Below are positions 45,733 to 54,748 of a DNA stretch of 64,000 bases, one piece after another. This DNA comes from Zavarzinella sp. Its GTDB lineage: Bacteria > Planctomycetota > Planctomycetia > Gemmatales > Gemmataceae. The DNA lies in NCBI GenBank assembly GCA_041399155.1, contig JAWKTI010000003.1, positions 186,001-250,000 of the forward strand, in the 5' to 3' direction. Both the position numbers and the translations under genes were made by a program. Every line of letters starts with the position of its first letter. Position 1 is the first letter of the stretch. Under the pieces are notes generated by a model, which had not been told where the DNA came from, searched no databases, and worked only from the letters and a program-made list of their open reading frames with translations.

Positions 45733-45757
45733 ACGGGTGCCGCAATTGAGTATATTC
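45732..45757 (+). repeat. Degenerate left half of the palindromic element
   Basis: AACGGGTGCCGCAATTGAGT matches the left arm AACGGGGTCCGCGATTGAGC of the integron elements, followed by a similar AT-rich TATATTCTT. It starts in the stop codon of the HEAT gene. Confidence 0.65.
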
Positions 45758-45775
45758 TTGATTGTTTTAACGTAG

Positions 45776-45794
45776 CACGGGCGTCCCGCCCGTG
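45776..45794. terminator. GC-rich hairpin
   Basis: CACGGGCG, loop TCC, CGCCCGTG: a perfect 8-bp stem followed by GGGAAAA. It could terminate the HEAT gene, or be one of the dispersed hairpin repeats. Confidence 0.5.
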
Positions 45795-45880
45795 GGAAAA
45801 ACTGGTTCGATCGTCGGTCGGCACTTTTGAGTCCCAATTCATATAATACAAGAAAGTTATATAACCAACACGGAATAGAT

Positions 45881-46243
45881 ATGAGTGTGTTACGCTGGTT
45901 TACCCACAATGTTGCCGACACTGCCGCGGGCACCCATGCCGATCTGCAGCCAGTGGTGGTGCACGTGCCGCCAGCCGAGCTGGTAACAACAATCGTCGCT
46001 CAAGTGGGTGCGATGCCGCGTTGGCACGTCGAAAGCAGCACGGAACAGCAGATCCACCTGACGCGCAGAACAAGGCTGTTTCGTTTCATTGATGATATTT
46101 TTTTAACAATTAGCCACCACGAGTCGGGGGCACTTGTCCATTTCCGAAGTAAATCCCGTCTGGGGAAAGGCGACCTCGGCCAGAATCGGCGCAACATCCT
46201 GCAATTGATTGCCCACCTGAAACCCATATTACTAGAGAAATGA
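45881..46243 (+). CDS. DUF1499-family protein
   Basis: A 120-aa protein matching DUF1499: AELVTTIVAQVGAMPRWHVE, the motif RTRLFRFIDDIFLTI and the ending VHFRSKSRLGKGDLGQNRRN. The function is unknown. The start is ATG 45881, with a longer open frame upstream. It overlaps purD by 4 bp (ATGA), so they are translationally coupled, forming an operon DUF1499-purD-dnaA-like. Confidence 0.82.
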   Translation: MSVLRWFTHNVADTAAGTHADLQPVVVHVPPAELVTTIVAQVGAMPRWHVESSTEQQIHLTRRTRLFRFIDDIFLTISHHESGALVHFRSKSRLGKGDLGQNRRNILQLIAHLKPILLEK

Positions 46244-47526
46244 ACGTATTAGTGATTGGAAAGGGTGGGCGGGAACACGCTCTGGTCTGGAAGCTGTCGC
46301 AATCCCCTCGCGTCGAAAAAGTATTCTGTGCACCCGGTAATGCTGGCACCGGCATCGATGGGATTAATGTGCCCATTGATACGAACGAATTTCAAAAACT
46401 GGCCCGCTTCGCCAAAAAAGAAAAAGTCGGCCTGACGGTCGTTGGTCCGGAAGACCCATTGGTCGGTGGGATCGTCGACTTTTTCCGGAAGGAAGGTCTG
46501 CGGATCTTTGGCCCCACTCAGGAAGCTGCCCGCGTGGAAGGCAGCAAAGTCTTCTGCAAGCAGTTAATGCGTCATGCGGATGTGCCCACCGCCGATTTCA
46601 AAGTGTTCGACCACCCCGATGCCGCCAAGTACTGGATTGATACCCGCGATTATCCCGTGGTGGTGAAAGCAGACGGCCTTGCTGCCGGCAAAGGCGTGGT
46701 GGTGTGCAAAACCAATGCGGAAGCGAAGCAGGCCATTGATCGCATCATGGTCAAGGAAGAGTTTGGCAGTGTTGCAGGCCGCCAGGTGGTGGTGGAAAAA
46801 CGACTGGAAGGGGAAGAACTGAGTGTTCTCGCGTTGGTTGGTGGGCGTGGCATTCTTTGCCTCCCACCCAGCCAGGATCATAAGCCGGCGCTTGATGGCG
46901 ACCTTGGCCCCAATACCGGTGGCATGGGTGCGTATTGCCCCGCACCAATCGGCACGCCGGAATTGATGGCGAACATCGAAAAAGAAGTGTTTGTACCGTT
47001 TGTTCACGCGATGAAGCGGAAGCGATTTCCGTTTAACGGCCTGCTGTACGGTGGGTTCATGCTGACGAATCAGGGCTTTCGCACGCTTGAATTTAACGCC
47101 CGCTTTGGCGATCCGGAAACCCAGCCACTATTGATGCGGTTGAAATCGGATCTGCTCGACCTGCTGGAAGCGGTCGTGGATGAAACGCTGGATACCCTTG
47201 ATGAATCGAAGGTGGTGTGGGATCCCCGCCCAGCAGTGTGCGTGGTGCTTGCCAGTGGGGGCTATCCCGGCCGATACGATAATGGCAAACCGATTACGGG
47301 GCTGGATGCTGCCGCCCAGATTCCCGATGTAAAAGTATTCCATGCAGGCACACGCAGCGATTCTGGCCGCACACTGACGGATGGTGGGCGGGTTCTGGGG
47401 GTGACCGCTCTGGGTGATACGCTGGCCGATGCCAAAGCACGAGCCTATGAAGCGGTGGCGAAAATCAAGTTTAAAGGGATGCAATTCCGCACCGATATTG
47501 CCGATAAGGCACTGAAGAAAGAATAA
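46240..47526 (+). CDS. purD: Phosphoribosylamine-glycine ligase
   Basis: ATP-grasp enzyme (428 aa) that joins glycine to 5-phosphoribosylamine in purine synthesis. Recognisable features are the start VLVIGKGGREHALVWKLSQS, GPEDPLVGGIVDFF, the ATP-grasp loop YPVVVKADGLAAGKGVVVC, PSQDHKPALDGDLGPNTGGM, and FNARFGDPETQPLL with the metal-binding residues. The length is normal for PurD. It is the middle gene of a tight operon. Confidence 0.97.
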   Translation: MNVLVIGKGGREHALVWKLSQSPRVEKVFCAPGNAGTGIDGINVPIDTNEFQKLARFAKKEKVGLTVVGPEDPLVGGIVDFFRKEGLRIFGPTQEAARVEGSKVFCKQLMRHADVPTADFKVFDHPDAAKYWIDTRDYPVVVKADGLAAGKGVVVCKTNAEAKQAIDRIMVKEEFGSVAGRQVVVEKRLEGEELSVLALVGGRGILCLPPSQDHKPALDGDLGPNTGGMGAYCPAPIGTPELMANIEKEVFVPFVHAMKRKRFPFNGLLYGGFMLTNQGFRTLEFNARFGDPETQPLLMRLKSDLLDLLEAVVDETLDTLDESKVVWDPRPAVCVVLASGGYPGRYDNGKPITGLDAAAQIPDVKVFHAGTRSDSGRTLTDGGRVLGVTALGDTLADAKARAYEAVAKIKFKGMQFRTDIADKALKKE

Positions 47527-47539
47527 GTGGTTTGTTCCC

Positions 47540-48550
47540 ATGGTTGAACGTGCTGATGCATTGACGCGGTTCATCATTCTGCCCGAAAATGTCTCGGCAC
47601 ACGAAACGATTCTTCATCTTGCCGAATCACTCTCGTCCGATCATGATTTTCCGCTGGTTTACATTTTTGGTCCACCTGGGACTGGCAAAACCCACCTGGG
47701 CTATGGTCTGACGGAACGGGTGCAGGCAACCTTGCCCGGTAGTTCGATTCTGCAGATGCCCGCCAACGAGTTCAGTCAATGGAAGCAGCTGCCACTGGGG
47801 GAAAGGCAACATTTTCGTAAACACTTACTGGATAACGACTTACTGATTATTGACGATTTGCAGCACCTCCCACTGAAGGTGGGGAATGATTTAGCCTTAT
47901 TGTTGGACAAACGTGCGAATCGTGCCCGCCCCACGGTGCTGCTGGGCAATGGCAGATTGGGCAATCTGGATATTTCAGGAAGACTGAGTAGTCGTCTCCA
48001 GGCTGGTTTAATGGTTGAAATTGCCCCACTGAGCCTGGATAGCCGCCTCGAATTGGCCACACAACTCTGTCTGCAGCGGAATTTGCGGGTCGACAGCGAC
48101 CTGTTTCCATGGCTGGCCCGCCATCCCGGTGGGGCCCGTGGCATGATCAGCGACATTCGGCAACTGGAACCACTTGCCAAATCCCATTCGGCCCCACTGA
48201 CCCTTGCTGTGGTACAGGGCCACCTGAACCAGATGGGGGTGCCCGATCTGGAACAAAAGCCCCGCCTGCCACAGGTGCTGAAACTGACTTCCCACAAATT
48301 CGGGGTGACGCTGAAAGACCTGCAAGGGCCCAGGCGGCTGAAAAATATCGTCTGGGCAAGGCAGATCGCGATGTACCTGGCACGTCAGGTGGGGTGTACC
48401 TTCATGGAAATCGGCCATGGCCTGGGTGGTCGCGACCACACCACCATCATGCACGGGTGCGACAAAATTGCTGAGAAAATTCTCATCGATCGCCAGTTCG
48501 CACTGGAAATCAGAAATCTTCTCGCCCAGCTACCGGGCAAACAGAGCTGA
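47540..48550 (+). CDS. DnaA-family replication initiator/ATPase (no N-terminal domain I)
   Basis: A 336-aa AAA+ ATPase. Walker A is GPPGTGKTHL (44-53), Walker B LLIIDDLQH (101-109), then sensor regions (SRLQAGLMVEIAPL, GGARGMISDIRQLE). The C-terminal DnaA DNA-binding signature is FMEIGHGLGGRDHTTIMHGC. Domains I and II of classical DnaA are missing: the protein starts at domain III (TRFIILPENVSAHETI). It could be the true initiator in shortened form or a DnaA paralogue. It is 13 bp after purD rather than next to dnaN. Confidence 0.88.
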   Translation: MVERADALTRFIILPENVSAHETILHLAESLSSDHDFPLVYIFGPPGTGKTHLGYGLTERVQATLPGSSILQMPANEFSQWKQLPLGERQHFRKHLLDNDLLIIDDLQHLPLKVGNDLALLLDKRANRARPTVLLGNGRLGNLDISGRLSSRLQAGLMVEIAPLSLDSRLELATQLCLQRNLRVDSDLFPWLARHPGGARGMISDIRQLEPLAKSHSAPLTLAVVQGHLNQMGVPDLEQKPRLPQVLKLTSHKFGVTLKDLQGPRRLKNIVWARQIAMYLARQVGCTFMEIGHGLGGRDHTTIMHGCDKIAEKILIDRQFALEIRNLLAQLPGKQS

Positions 48551-48800
48551 AATGATAGAATTTGGGAAATTGTAGCACTTTCGGAATACTAACTCATGAC
48601 TTGTTTTTCCGAAAGTTTATCGGGCTGGTCGGTGGGGGAGAGCGGCACAATATTTTTGCTTTCGCAAGAAAAAACTGCCCGCCGACTTGCCAAGTCGGGA
48701 ATGGTTCGCATAATTTTGAGATACACTATCGATGAAACCATAAATATTTGATGAGCATGGGCGGGAGTCGATAAACCGGTAGAGGCGTTGAGGCGAATTT

Positions 48801-49070
48801 ATGTCGATCACGAAGGAACGGAAAACGGAAGTCATTGCACAATACAAGCGCGCCGAGAATGATAGCGGCTCGCCAGAAGTACAGGTTGCAATATTGACGT
48901 CGCGGATCACCCAGTTGACGGACCACCTTCGTTTACACAAGAAAGATTTCGCATCTCGGCGTGGATTGCTGAAGATGGTGAGCAGACGTAACGACTTACT
49001 GAAGTATCTGCAGAAGAAAGACCGCGAGCGTTATCTCGCACTGATTCAGTCGTTAGGCCTGCGGAAGTAA
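48801..49070 (+). CDS. rpsO: 30S ribosomal protein S15
   Basis: An 89-aa ribosomal protein with the family sequence throughout: MSITKERKTEVIAQYKRAEN, DSGSPEVQVAILTSRITQLT, KDFASRRGLLKMVSRRNDLL, YLALIQSLGLRK. It binds 16S rRNA in the central domain. GGCGAATTT precedes the ATG, with GAGG further upstream. It is followed by pnp, the conserved bacterial rpsO-pnp pair. Confidence 0.98.
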   Translation: MSITKERKTEVIAQYKRAENDSGSPEVQVAILTSRITQLTDHLRLHKKDFASRRGLLKMVSRRNDLLKYLQKKDRERYLALIQSLGLRK

Positions 49071-49075
49071 TAACT

Positions 49076-49093
49076 GTGCCGCCGGTGCGGCAC
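49076..49093 (+). promoter_or_regulatory. Stem-loop between rpsO and pnp
   Basis: GTGCCGC, loop CGGT, GCGGCAC: a perfect 7-bp stem 5 bp after rpsO, with no T-run. In other bacteria the rpsO-pnp gap has a processed hairpin that governs pnp expression; the same role here is inferred. Confidence 0.6.
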
Positions 49094-49195
49094 TTGAAAT
49101 TCACCAAATCTTCTTGCTCACTCCACTTTGCCTTTCAAAGCTGGTTTTCGTAACCATTCTATGCCGCACGTAAGTTCTACAAGAGGTATTTCAAC

Positions 49196-51283
49196 TTGGC
49201 CGTTACTCAGGTTCAGCGTCAAATCGGTTCGGGAATTCTTTCACTTGAAACAGGAAAATTAGCCAAGCAGGCATCCGGTGCGGTGGTGGTTCGCTATGGC
49301 GATACCATGTCGCTGGTTACTTCTGTTGAAGGCAAGGTTCGCGAAGGGATTGATTTCTTCCCACTGTCCGTGGAGTATCGCGAACGCCTCTCATCCGCAG
49401 GTCGATTCCCAGGCGGTTTCATTAAGAGGGAAGGCCGGCCGAGTATCAAGGATACCCTCACCTCTCGTCTGATTGATCGTCCGATCCGTCCGATGTTTCC
49501 GCCGGATTATTTCAACGAAGTGCAGATCATTGCCAGCACTCTGGCAGCAGACACTCAGAACGATCCAGATGTGTTGTCGATGATCGGTGCCAGCGCTTCG
49601 CTGCACATCTCGCACATCCCCTTTTTGAAGCCCACCGGAGCTGTCCGGGTGGGTCGAATTCAGGGCGAACTGGTGCTGATGCCCACCCACGATCAACTGG
49701 AAGTCAGCGATCTGGATATGATTGTTGCTGGCACCCGCGACGTGATATCGATGATTGAAGGGTTCGGACGCGAATTGCCGGAAGAAGAGATGGTTGCGGC
49801 GATCATGTTTGCCCACAAAGCGATCGTCGAAATCATCGACCTGATCGAAGAACTGCGAGACAAAGCAGGATTGGGCAAAAAGGCAAAGCCAGCCGCACCT
49901 GCGAAAAACCCACTGACCGACATCTTCATTAAAAAACATGCTACCGAGTTGAAGAAACGCAAGCTCAACAAGGTGAAACTCGATCGCTATGCCAAGGTAG
50001 ATGAGTTCAAAACAACACTGAAAGAAAAGTATCTGCCAGCTGAAGGGGCAGAATATACCCCCGCACAGTTCTCCGCAGCCTGGACCGCACTGGAAGAGAA
50101 AGTATTCCGCGACCTGGCACTGGGTGGGCAGCGGCTGGATGATCGTGAACCTGCACAAATTCGTCCCGTTTCGTGTGAAGCGGGCATCCTGCCTTGCGTG
50201 CACGGTTCTTCGCTGTTCCAGCGTGGGGAAACTCAGGCACTGGTAACAGTGACGTTAGGTACCGTGCAGGATGAGCAGAAAGTAGAAGGCCTGGAAGGGG
50301 AATACAGCAAGAAATTCATGCTGGATTATAACTTCCCACCATTCAGTGTTGGGGAAGTGAAACCGATTCGCGGCCCAGGCCGTCGTGAAATTGGCCACGG
50401 GATGCTGGCAGAGCGTTCGATGAAAGCAGTTCTGCCACCGAACAACATTTTCCCATACACCGTGCGGATTGTTTCCGACATTCTGGAATCGAATGGTTCA
50501 TCGTCGATGGCCACCGTTTGTGGCAGCACACTGGCATTAATGGATTCCGGCGTGCCAATCAAACGGCCTGTTGCAGGTATTTCGATTGGTCTGGTCAAGG
50601 AACCAAAAAAATTCGTTCTTCTGACTGATATTCAGGGCGATGAAGACCATTATGGTGACATGGACTTCAAAGTTGCTGGTACCCAGCGTGGGATTACCGG
50701 TATCCAGCTCGACCTGAAGATTGAAGGGATTACCGAAGAAATTCTGCGTGCCACTCTCGAACAGGCTCGGATTGGCCGGATTGAATTGTTGCGTACGATG
50801 TTGAGCGTTCTGCGTCGACCACGTACCGAGATCAGCCGAAATGCCCCACGGTTACTGCAGGTGCGGATCAGCCCAGAGAAAATTGGCCTGCTGATTGGCC
50901 CAGGTGGGAAGACGATTAAAGGGATTCAGGAAGCAACTGGTGCCAAACTGGATATCGACGATGATGGTACCGTCTATATTGCCCACATGGATGCCGATGG
51001 TGCCGAAGCCGCCAAATCCAAAGTCGAAGCACTGTGCGAAGAAATTCAGGTGGGGAAGGTTTACACTGGCAAAGTGGTTTCGATTCGCGATTTCGGTGCC
51101 TTCGTGGAAATTGCCCCAGGCAAAGATGGGCTGTTACATATAAGCGATATTGACCATTTCCGTGTGAAAAAGGTCGAAGATATCCTGAAGGTGGGCGATT
51201 CTGTTCAGGTCAAAGCAATTTCCATCGACGATCAGAACCGAGTGAAACTGTCCCGTAAAGCCCTGATCACGCCACAGAATTAG
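49196..51283 (+). CDS. pnp: Polyribonucleotide nucleotidyltransferase (PNPase)
   Basis: 3'-5' phosphorolytic exoribonuclease of the degradosome. The TTG start has AAGAGGT 8 nt upstream. The 695-aa protein has two RNase PH domains (first: GDTMSLVTSVEGKVREGIDFFPL; second: RGETQALVTVTLGTVQDEQK, GRREIGHGMLAERSM, MATVCGSTLALMDSGVP), the helical linker, a KH domain (KIGLLIGPGGKTIKGIQEATGAK) and an S1 domain (GKVVSIRDFGAFVEIAPGKDG). The region between the RNase PH domains has an Ala/Lys-rich stretch but no odd insertions. Confidence 0.98.
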   Translation: MAVTQVQRQIGSGILSLETGKLAKQASGAVVVRYGDTMSLVTSVEGKVREGIDFFPLSVEYRERLSSAGRFPGGFIKREGRPSIKDTLTSRLIDRPIRPMFPPDYFNEVQIIASTLAADTQNDPDVLSMIGASASLHISHIPFLKPTGAVRVGRIQGELVLMPTHDQLEVSDLDMIVAGTRDVISMIEGFGRELPEEEMVAAIMFAHKAIVEIIDLIEELRDKAGLGKKAKPAAPAKNPLTDIFIKKHATELKKRKLNKVKLDRYAKVDEFKTTLKEKYLPAEGAEYTPAQFSAAWTALEEKVFRDLALGGQRLDDREPAQIRPVSCEAGILPCVHGSSLFQRGETQALVTVTLGTVQDEQKVEGLEGEYSKKFMLDYNFPPFSVGEVKPIRGPGRREIGHGMLAERSMKAVLPPNNIFPYTVRIVSDILESNGSSSMATVCGSTLALMDSGVPIKRPVAGISIGLVKEPKKFVLLTDIQGDEDHYGDMDFKVAGTQRGITGIQLDLKIEGITEEILRATLEQARIGRIELLRTMLSVLRRPRTEISRNAPRLLQVRISPEKIGLLIGPGGKTIKGIQEATGAKLDIDDDGTVYIAHMDADGAEAAKSKVEALCEEIQVGKVYTGKVVSIRDFGAFVEIAPGKDGLLHISDIDHFRVKKVEDILKVGDSVQVKAISIDDQNRVKLSRKALITPQN

Positions 51284-51837
51284 TCTTTTCACCACGTCCA
51301 TTACTAATTTTTTACCACCGCAATGGCTTGATGAGCCAATTTCCTCATCGCGGTTAACTGAATTATTTTCCCCAGTTGTCAAAGCTTCTGCCGTAATGGC
51401 AAGGAGAGCCACCTGGTGGTTGTTACATGTTGATTTTAGGATCGATAGAAAGGGAAAAACTGATTTCCACCTACGTTGAAAAGCCGGTTATTTGTGCAAC
51501 CGTCGCAGTGAAAGTAGAAGTGAATTGTTGGTTACAGCATTGCCTGAATGTATGACCTGGATCAATTCGCTTGGTTCATTCTTAGACCTGCAGTAGGCAC
51601 GAAGTGCCTAAGCATGTTTCTGTAGAGCTTCAAATGAAAACCAACGAAACAAGGGTCAAGTTGAAGTGGCTTTATCCTAACAAAAGATGTAACAAAACAC
51701 TGGTACTCGATTTTCAGATTGCAGAAGGGCTGGAAACATATCCCCGCACAGATTCAGACGGTTGATGAACAACCGTCATGACGTCTCAGGCGGGTTCCAG
51801 GGTGATGCGCCACAATCAGGTGCTTCGAACCAGAAAA
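51284..51837. other. Long intergenic region, no gene recognised
   Basis: About 550 bp between convergent genes. It contains a perfect hairpin TAGGCAC-GAA-GTGCCTA near 51594-51610 and a partial REP-like motif near 51770 (AACCGTCATGACGTCTCAGG). No convincing open frame or RNA gene. Confidence 0.45.
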
Positions 51838-53139
51838 CTAAACTAATTCGCTGATTGGTTTTCCTTCACTGATCATTGGAATAGGTCGACCCGACTGATC
51901 GGTAAAGTGCTGATCCTGCGGAATGCCCAGCACATGGAACACGGTCGCCATCAGATCCTGTGGGGTGATCGGTTTCGATTTTGGTACTTCTGCTTTCGCA
52001 GTCGATTCACCCACGGCCTGGCCCATTTTTAACCCCCCACCGGCAAGTGCCAAAGTGGAAAGTGGGGCCCAGTGATCGCGACCGGCATTTTTATTGATCC
52101 GTGGGGTGCGGCCGAATTCACCGGTAACAACCACCAGAACATTATCCTGCATGCCACGTTGGGCGAGATCACTTACCAGGGCACTGACGGCGTTATCAAG
52201 TGCGACGCCCCGCGTTTTGAGGCCGTTTTCCAGCTTGCCGTGCATGTCCCAGCCACCGTAGTTCACGGTGACGAAACCAGTACCTGCTTCCACCAGCCGA
52301 CGAGCCATTAACAACTGCTCGCCAAGCCCTTTCCCATAACGGGCCAGTGTCTTTGCATCTTCATTTTTGATATCAAAGACTTCTTTCGCTTTGCCCGCAA
52401 TCAAATCAATCGCCTGGGTTTCAAAGCTGTCCAGACCATTCATCATGCCCGATTTGTCAATCTCGCGGCTGATCGTATCAAACCCTTTCAGCAGGTCTTT
52501 GCGATCATCCAACAGTTCATTCTGAACCTGTAGCACCATATTTTTGCGTGCGTTGCCGGAAACATCAAACGGTGCGTAGGTTTTGCCCAGCCAGGCGGGG
52601 CCGTCGAAGCCGATATTGTTCAGTCGCACGTAGGTGGGCAGGCCAGTTGGGGCACTGATACCGCGATGCCGGGCCGCAATTGAACCCAGGCCGGGGCGAG
52701 TGCTGCTGCCACCATTCCCTGCCGATGCCGAATTGTAACCTGTCATCACCCAGTGGGTGCCACCACCATGGCTGGAGTTTTTATGGGCGAACGAACGCAC
52801 AAAAGCGAACTTTTCTGCTATTTCCGCCATCTGCGAGAACGAACCACCCAGTTCCAGACCGGGGATTTTCGTTTTCACGGAACCGGTCATGCTGCGATAT
52901 TCCACGGGTGCGTCCATTTTCGGATCGAACGTTTCCACGTGGGTGGGTCCACCACTCAGCCACACCCAGATCACGGATGTATTTTTGCTGGAACTGCCAG
53001 CAACGGTTGAAGCGGCACGAGCCCGCAACAGGTCTGGCAGGGTTAATGCACCCATGCCGAGGGCACCAATGCGGATAAAATCGCGACGACTGGTTCCTTC
53101 GCAGTTGGTATGGCGACTATTTGTCTGGAGTGTCAACAT
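51838..53139 (-). CDS. DUF1501 protein (Tat-exported), orphan
   Basis: A 433-aa protein with a twin-arginine signal (SRRDFIRIGALGMGALTLPD). DUF1501 features are VIWVWLSGGPTHVETFDPK, EQLLMARRLVEAGTGFVTVN, VVVTGEFGRTPRINKNAGRDHW and the ending VFHVLGIPQDQHFTDQSGRP. Unlike the copy at 10504 there is no DUF1549 partner next to it in the window, though one could be elsewhere. The function is unproven. Confidence 0.92.
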   Translation of the reverse strand: MLTLQTNSRHTNCEGTSRRDFIRIGALGMGALTLPDLLRARAASTVAGSSSKNTSVIWVWLSGGPTHVETFDPKMDAPVEYRSMTGSVKTKIPGLELGGSFSQMAEIAEKFAFVRSFAHKNSSHGGGTHWVMTGYNSASAGNGGSSTRPGLGSIAARHRGISAPTGLPTYVRLNNIGFDGPAWLGKTYAPFDVSGNARKNMVLQVQNELLDDRKDLLKGFDTISREIDKSGMMNGLDSFETQAIDLIAGKAKEVFDIKNEDAKTLARYGKGLGEQLLMARRLVEAGTGFVTVNYGGWDMHGKLENGLKTRGVALDNAVSALVSDLAQRGMQDNVLVVVTGEFGRTPRINKNAGRDHWAPLSTLALAGGGLKMGQAVGESTAKAEVPKSKPITPQDLMATVFHVLGIPQDQHFTDQSGRPIPMISEGKPISELV

Positions 53140-53437
53140 AGTACATCGACCTTATCGGTGAGAAAATGGGATTCGATCCCGGCGTGATGATCAAACAACT
53201 ATTTGAAACTACCCTTGATTCGGTGGCATGTCAATAGTTAATTAGTATTTTTTCAGATTTCTCTGGATATGGGAAAGGCAGTACGATCGGCTAATCCGAC
53301 TTTTGAGCTATGACAGTGCACTTGATCGGATGAAGTGTCAGCCCTGCCAATGTTACCCCTGCCAAAGTTGTTTCCAATGATAAGATTGCCAACAGAGGCA
53401 ACCATACCCACGAAATGCAAACGGATTGGAACGGTAC

Positions 53438-53896
53438 ATGGCAAAAAAGAAGCTGAATTATTCCTACGAATTTCCACGCCCAGGCTTTGCCACAGATATT
53501 GTGCTGATTACTTTGGAACGTAATCCCAGGGTATTGCTGATTCAACGCAACGCAGAACCTTTTGCCGGCATGTGGGCGTTACCAGGCGGATTTGTGGAAG
53601 AAAACGAGCGAATTGTTGATGCTGCCCGCAGAGAACTGCAGGAAGAAACCGGCCTGACCGGAATCGAGCTGGAGCAACTGCACACTTTTGGCGATCCCGG
53701 ACGGGATCCCCGGGGCTGGTCGATCAGTGTGGCTTATCTTGCCCGCGTCCATCCGAAATTACTCAAACCCAAGGCCGGGGATGATGCTTCTGCTGCTGAA
53801 TGGCATCCCTTACGCAAACTGCCCCCACTGGCGTTTGATCACCACGATATTATTCAGCGTGCAATGGTTCGGATGCAGGACCGTGCGGATGGGTAA
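53438..53896 (+). CDS. Nudix hydrolase
   Basis: A 152-aa protein with the Nudix box G-x5-E-x7-R-E-x2-E-E-x-G seen as GGFVEENERIVDAARRELQE followed by ETG. The preceding VLLIQRNAEPFAGMWALP is typical of ADP-ribose or nucleotide-sugar pyrophosphatases of the NrtR-like subgroup, but the substrate is not decided. It starts at ATG 53438 (an upstream in-frame start exists). It is convergent with the next gene. Confidence 0.9.
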   Translation: MAKKKLNYSYEFPRPGFATDIVLITLERNPRVLLIQRNAEPFAGMWALPGGFVEENERIVDAARRELQEETGLTGIELEQLHTFGDPGRDPRGWSISVAYLARVHPKLLKPKAGDDASAAEWHPLRKLPPLAFDHHDIIQRAMVRMQDRADG

Positions 53897-53923
53897 AGCG
53901 TGGCTGAATCGGACAAGGACAAT

Positions 53924-54430
53924 TCATTGCAACTGACCAAATCTTGCGAGATGATCGACTGCCTTCAGCATTTTGGGAATGCGAAACTCGCCAGCCATCT
54001 GTTGGATCAACTTCCCTGCGGTCAGATAATCAATTCCAATGCTGGTGACAAACAACGGCCGTTTGCTGCCCCCACGGATCACTTCTGCTGCGTGGATGGT
54101 TTTCTGGTAGCGATTTTTGGCAATTCCGATCGTCACTGCACCTTCAGGCAGGAAACTGTGCAGGTAGCTGCCCAGACCAGGTCGGCCTTCAGCATCCAGA
54201 AAACAATAGGCATCGATCAGAAAGTAGCTGACTTCAGCTGGAATCTGCGGCAGTAATGCCAGAAGTGGCTGAAGTTCCCGCTGATAGAATTTGCCTGGTT
54301 CATACTCGCCGTACTGCTCGACTTCTACCACAACGCTACTGTGGGGTTCCATGTCATGCCAATCATGGAACAGCAAGGCCGCCCCGCGGGCAAAATCGGG
54401 GAAATACTGCACATCGAAACAAGCAATCAT
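53924..54430 (-). CDS. Endonuclease V-like protein
   Basis: A 168-aa protein resembling endonuclease V (Nfi), which cuts near deaminated purines. Motifs in order are IACFDVQYF (first Asp), YGEYEPGKFYQRELQPLLAL (Y-x-P-G-x-x-x-x-R-E), FLIDAYCFLDAEGRPGLG (Asp plus PGLG) and VTIGIAKNRY. It is shorter than classical Nfi and the motif D-G-H-G is replaced by D-A-Y-C, so activity is uncertain. Confidence 0.75.
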   Translation of the reverse strand: MIACFDVQYFPDFARGAALLFHDWHDMEPHSSVVVEVEQYGEYEPGKFYQRELQPLLALLPQIPAEVSYFLIDAYCFLDAEGRPGLGSYLHSFLPEGAVTIGIAKNRYQKTIHAAEVIRGGSKRPLFVTSIGIDYLTAGKLIQQMAGEFRIPKMLKAVDHLARFGQLQ

Positions 54431-54542
54431 TGCCTGGCTGGATTTTGGGTGCTGCCTGCGAAAATGAAGCCAAACACCAAAAAAACGAAAAAAATGAGAA
54501 TGCTTCTCATCATTCGCCGGGTTGGCGGCAAAGCGTAAAAAA

Positions 54543-54745
54543 CTGGATTCCCGCCTTCGCGGGAATGACGATCAGCTTTATAGATCAACTTCGTAAACAA
54601 ATGGATGCCCTCTTTCGCGGGAATGACGATCAGGTTGAATAACGGTTTAATGGCGAATGGTTGAGTTTTCTCTGGATTCCCGCCTTCGCGGGAATAACGA
54701 TCAGGTTGGATAGTAGTATACAGGTGAAAAATTGAGTTTTCTTGC
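54543..54745. repeat. REP-like repeat cluster (left)
   Basis: Three related units at 54543-54575, 54602-54640 and 54672-54745, each centred on the palindrome ATTCCCGCCTTCGCGGGAAT followed by AACGATCAGGTTGGATAG. The longest extends through GTGAAAAATTGAGTTTTCTT, which recurs at 56060-56128. They end exactly where the toxin-tip frame opens. Confidence 0.88.
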
Positions 54746-54748
54746 TAA

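Noticed and set aside
53924..54430. Endonuclease V-like protein as part of the toxin locus
   Set aside because: It is on the opposite strand beyond the repeats, and looks like an ordinary repair-type gene next to a Nudix gene.
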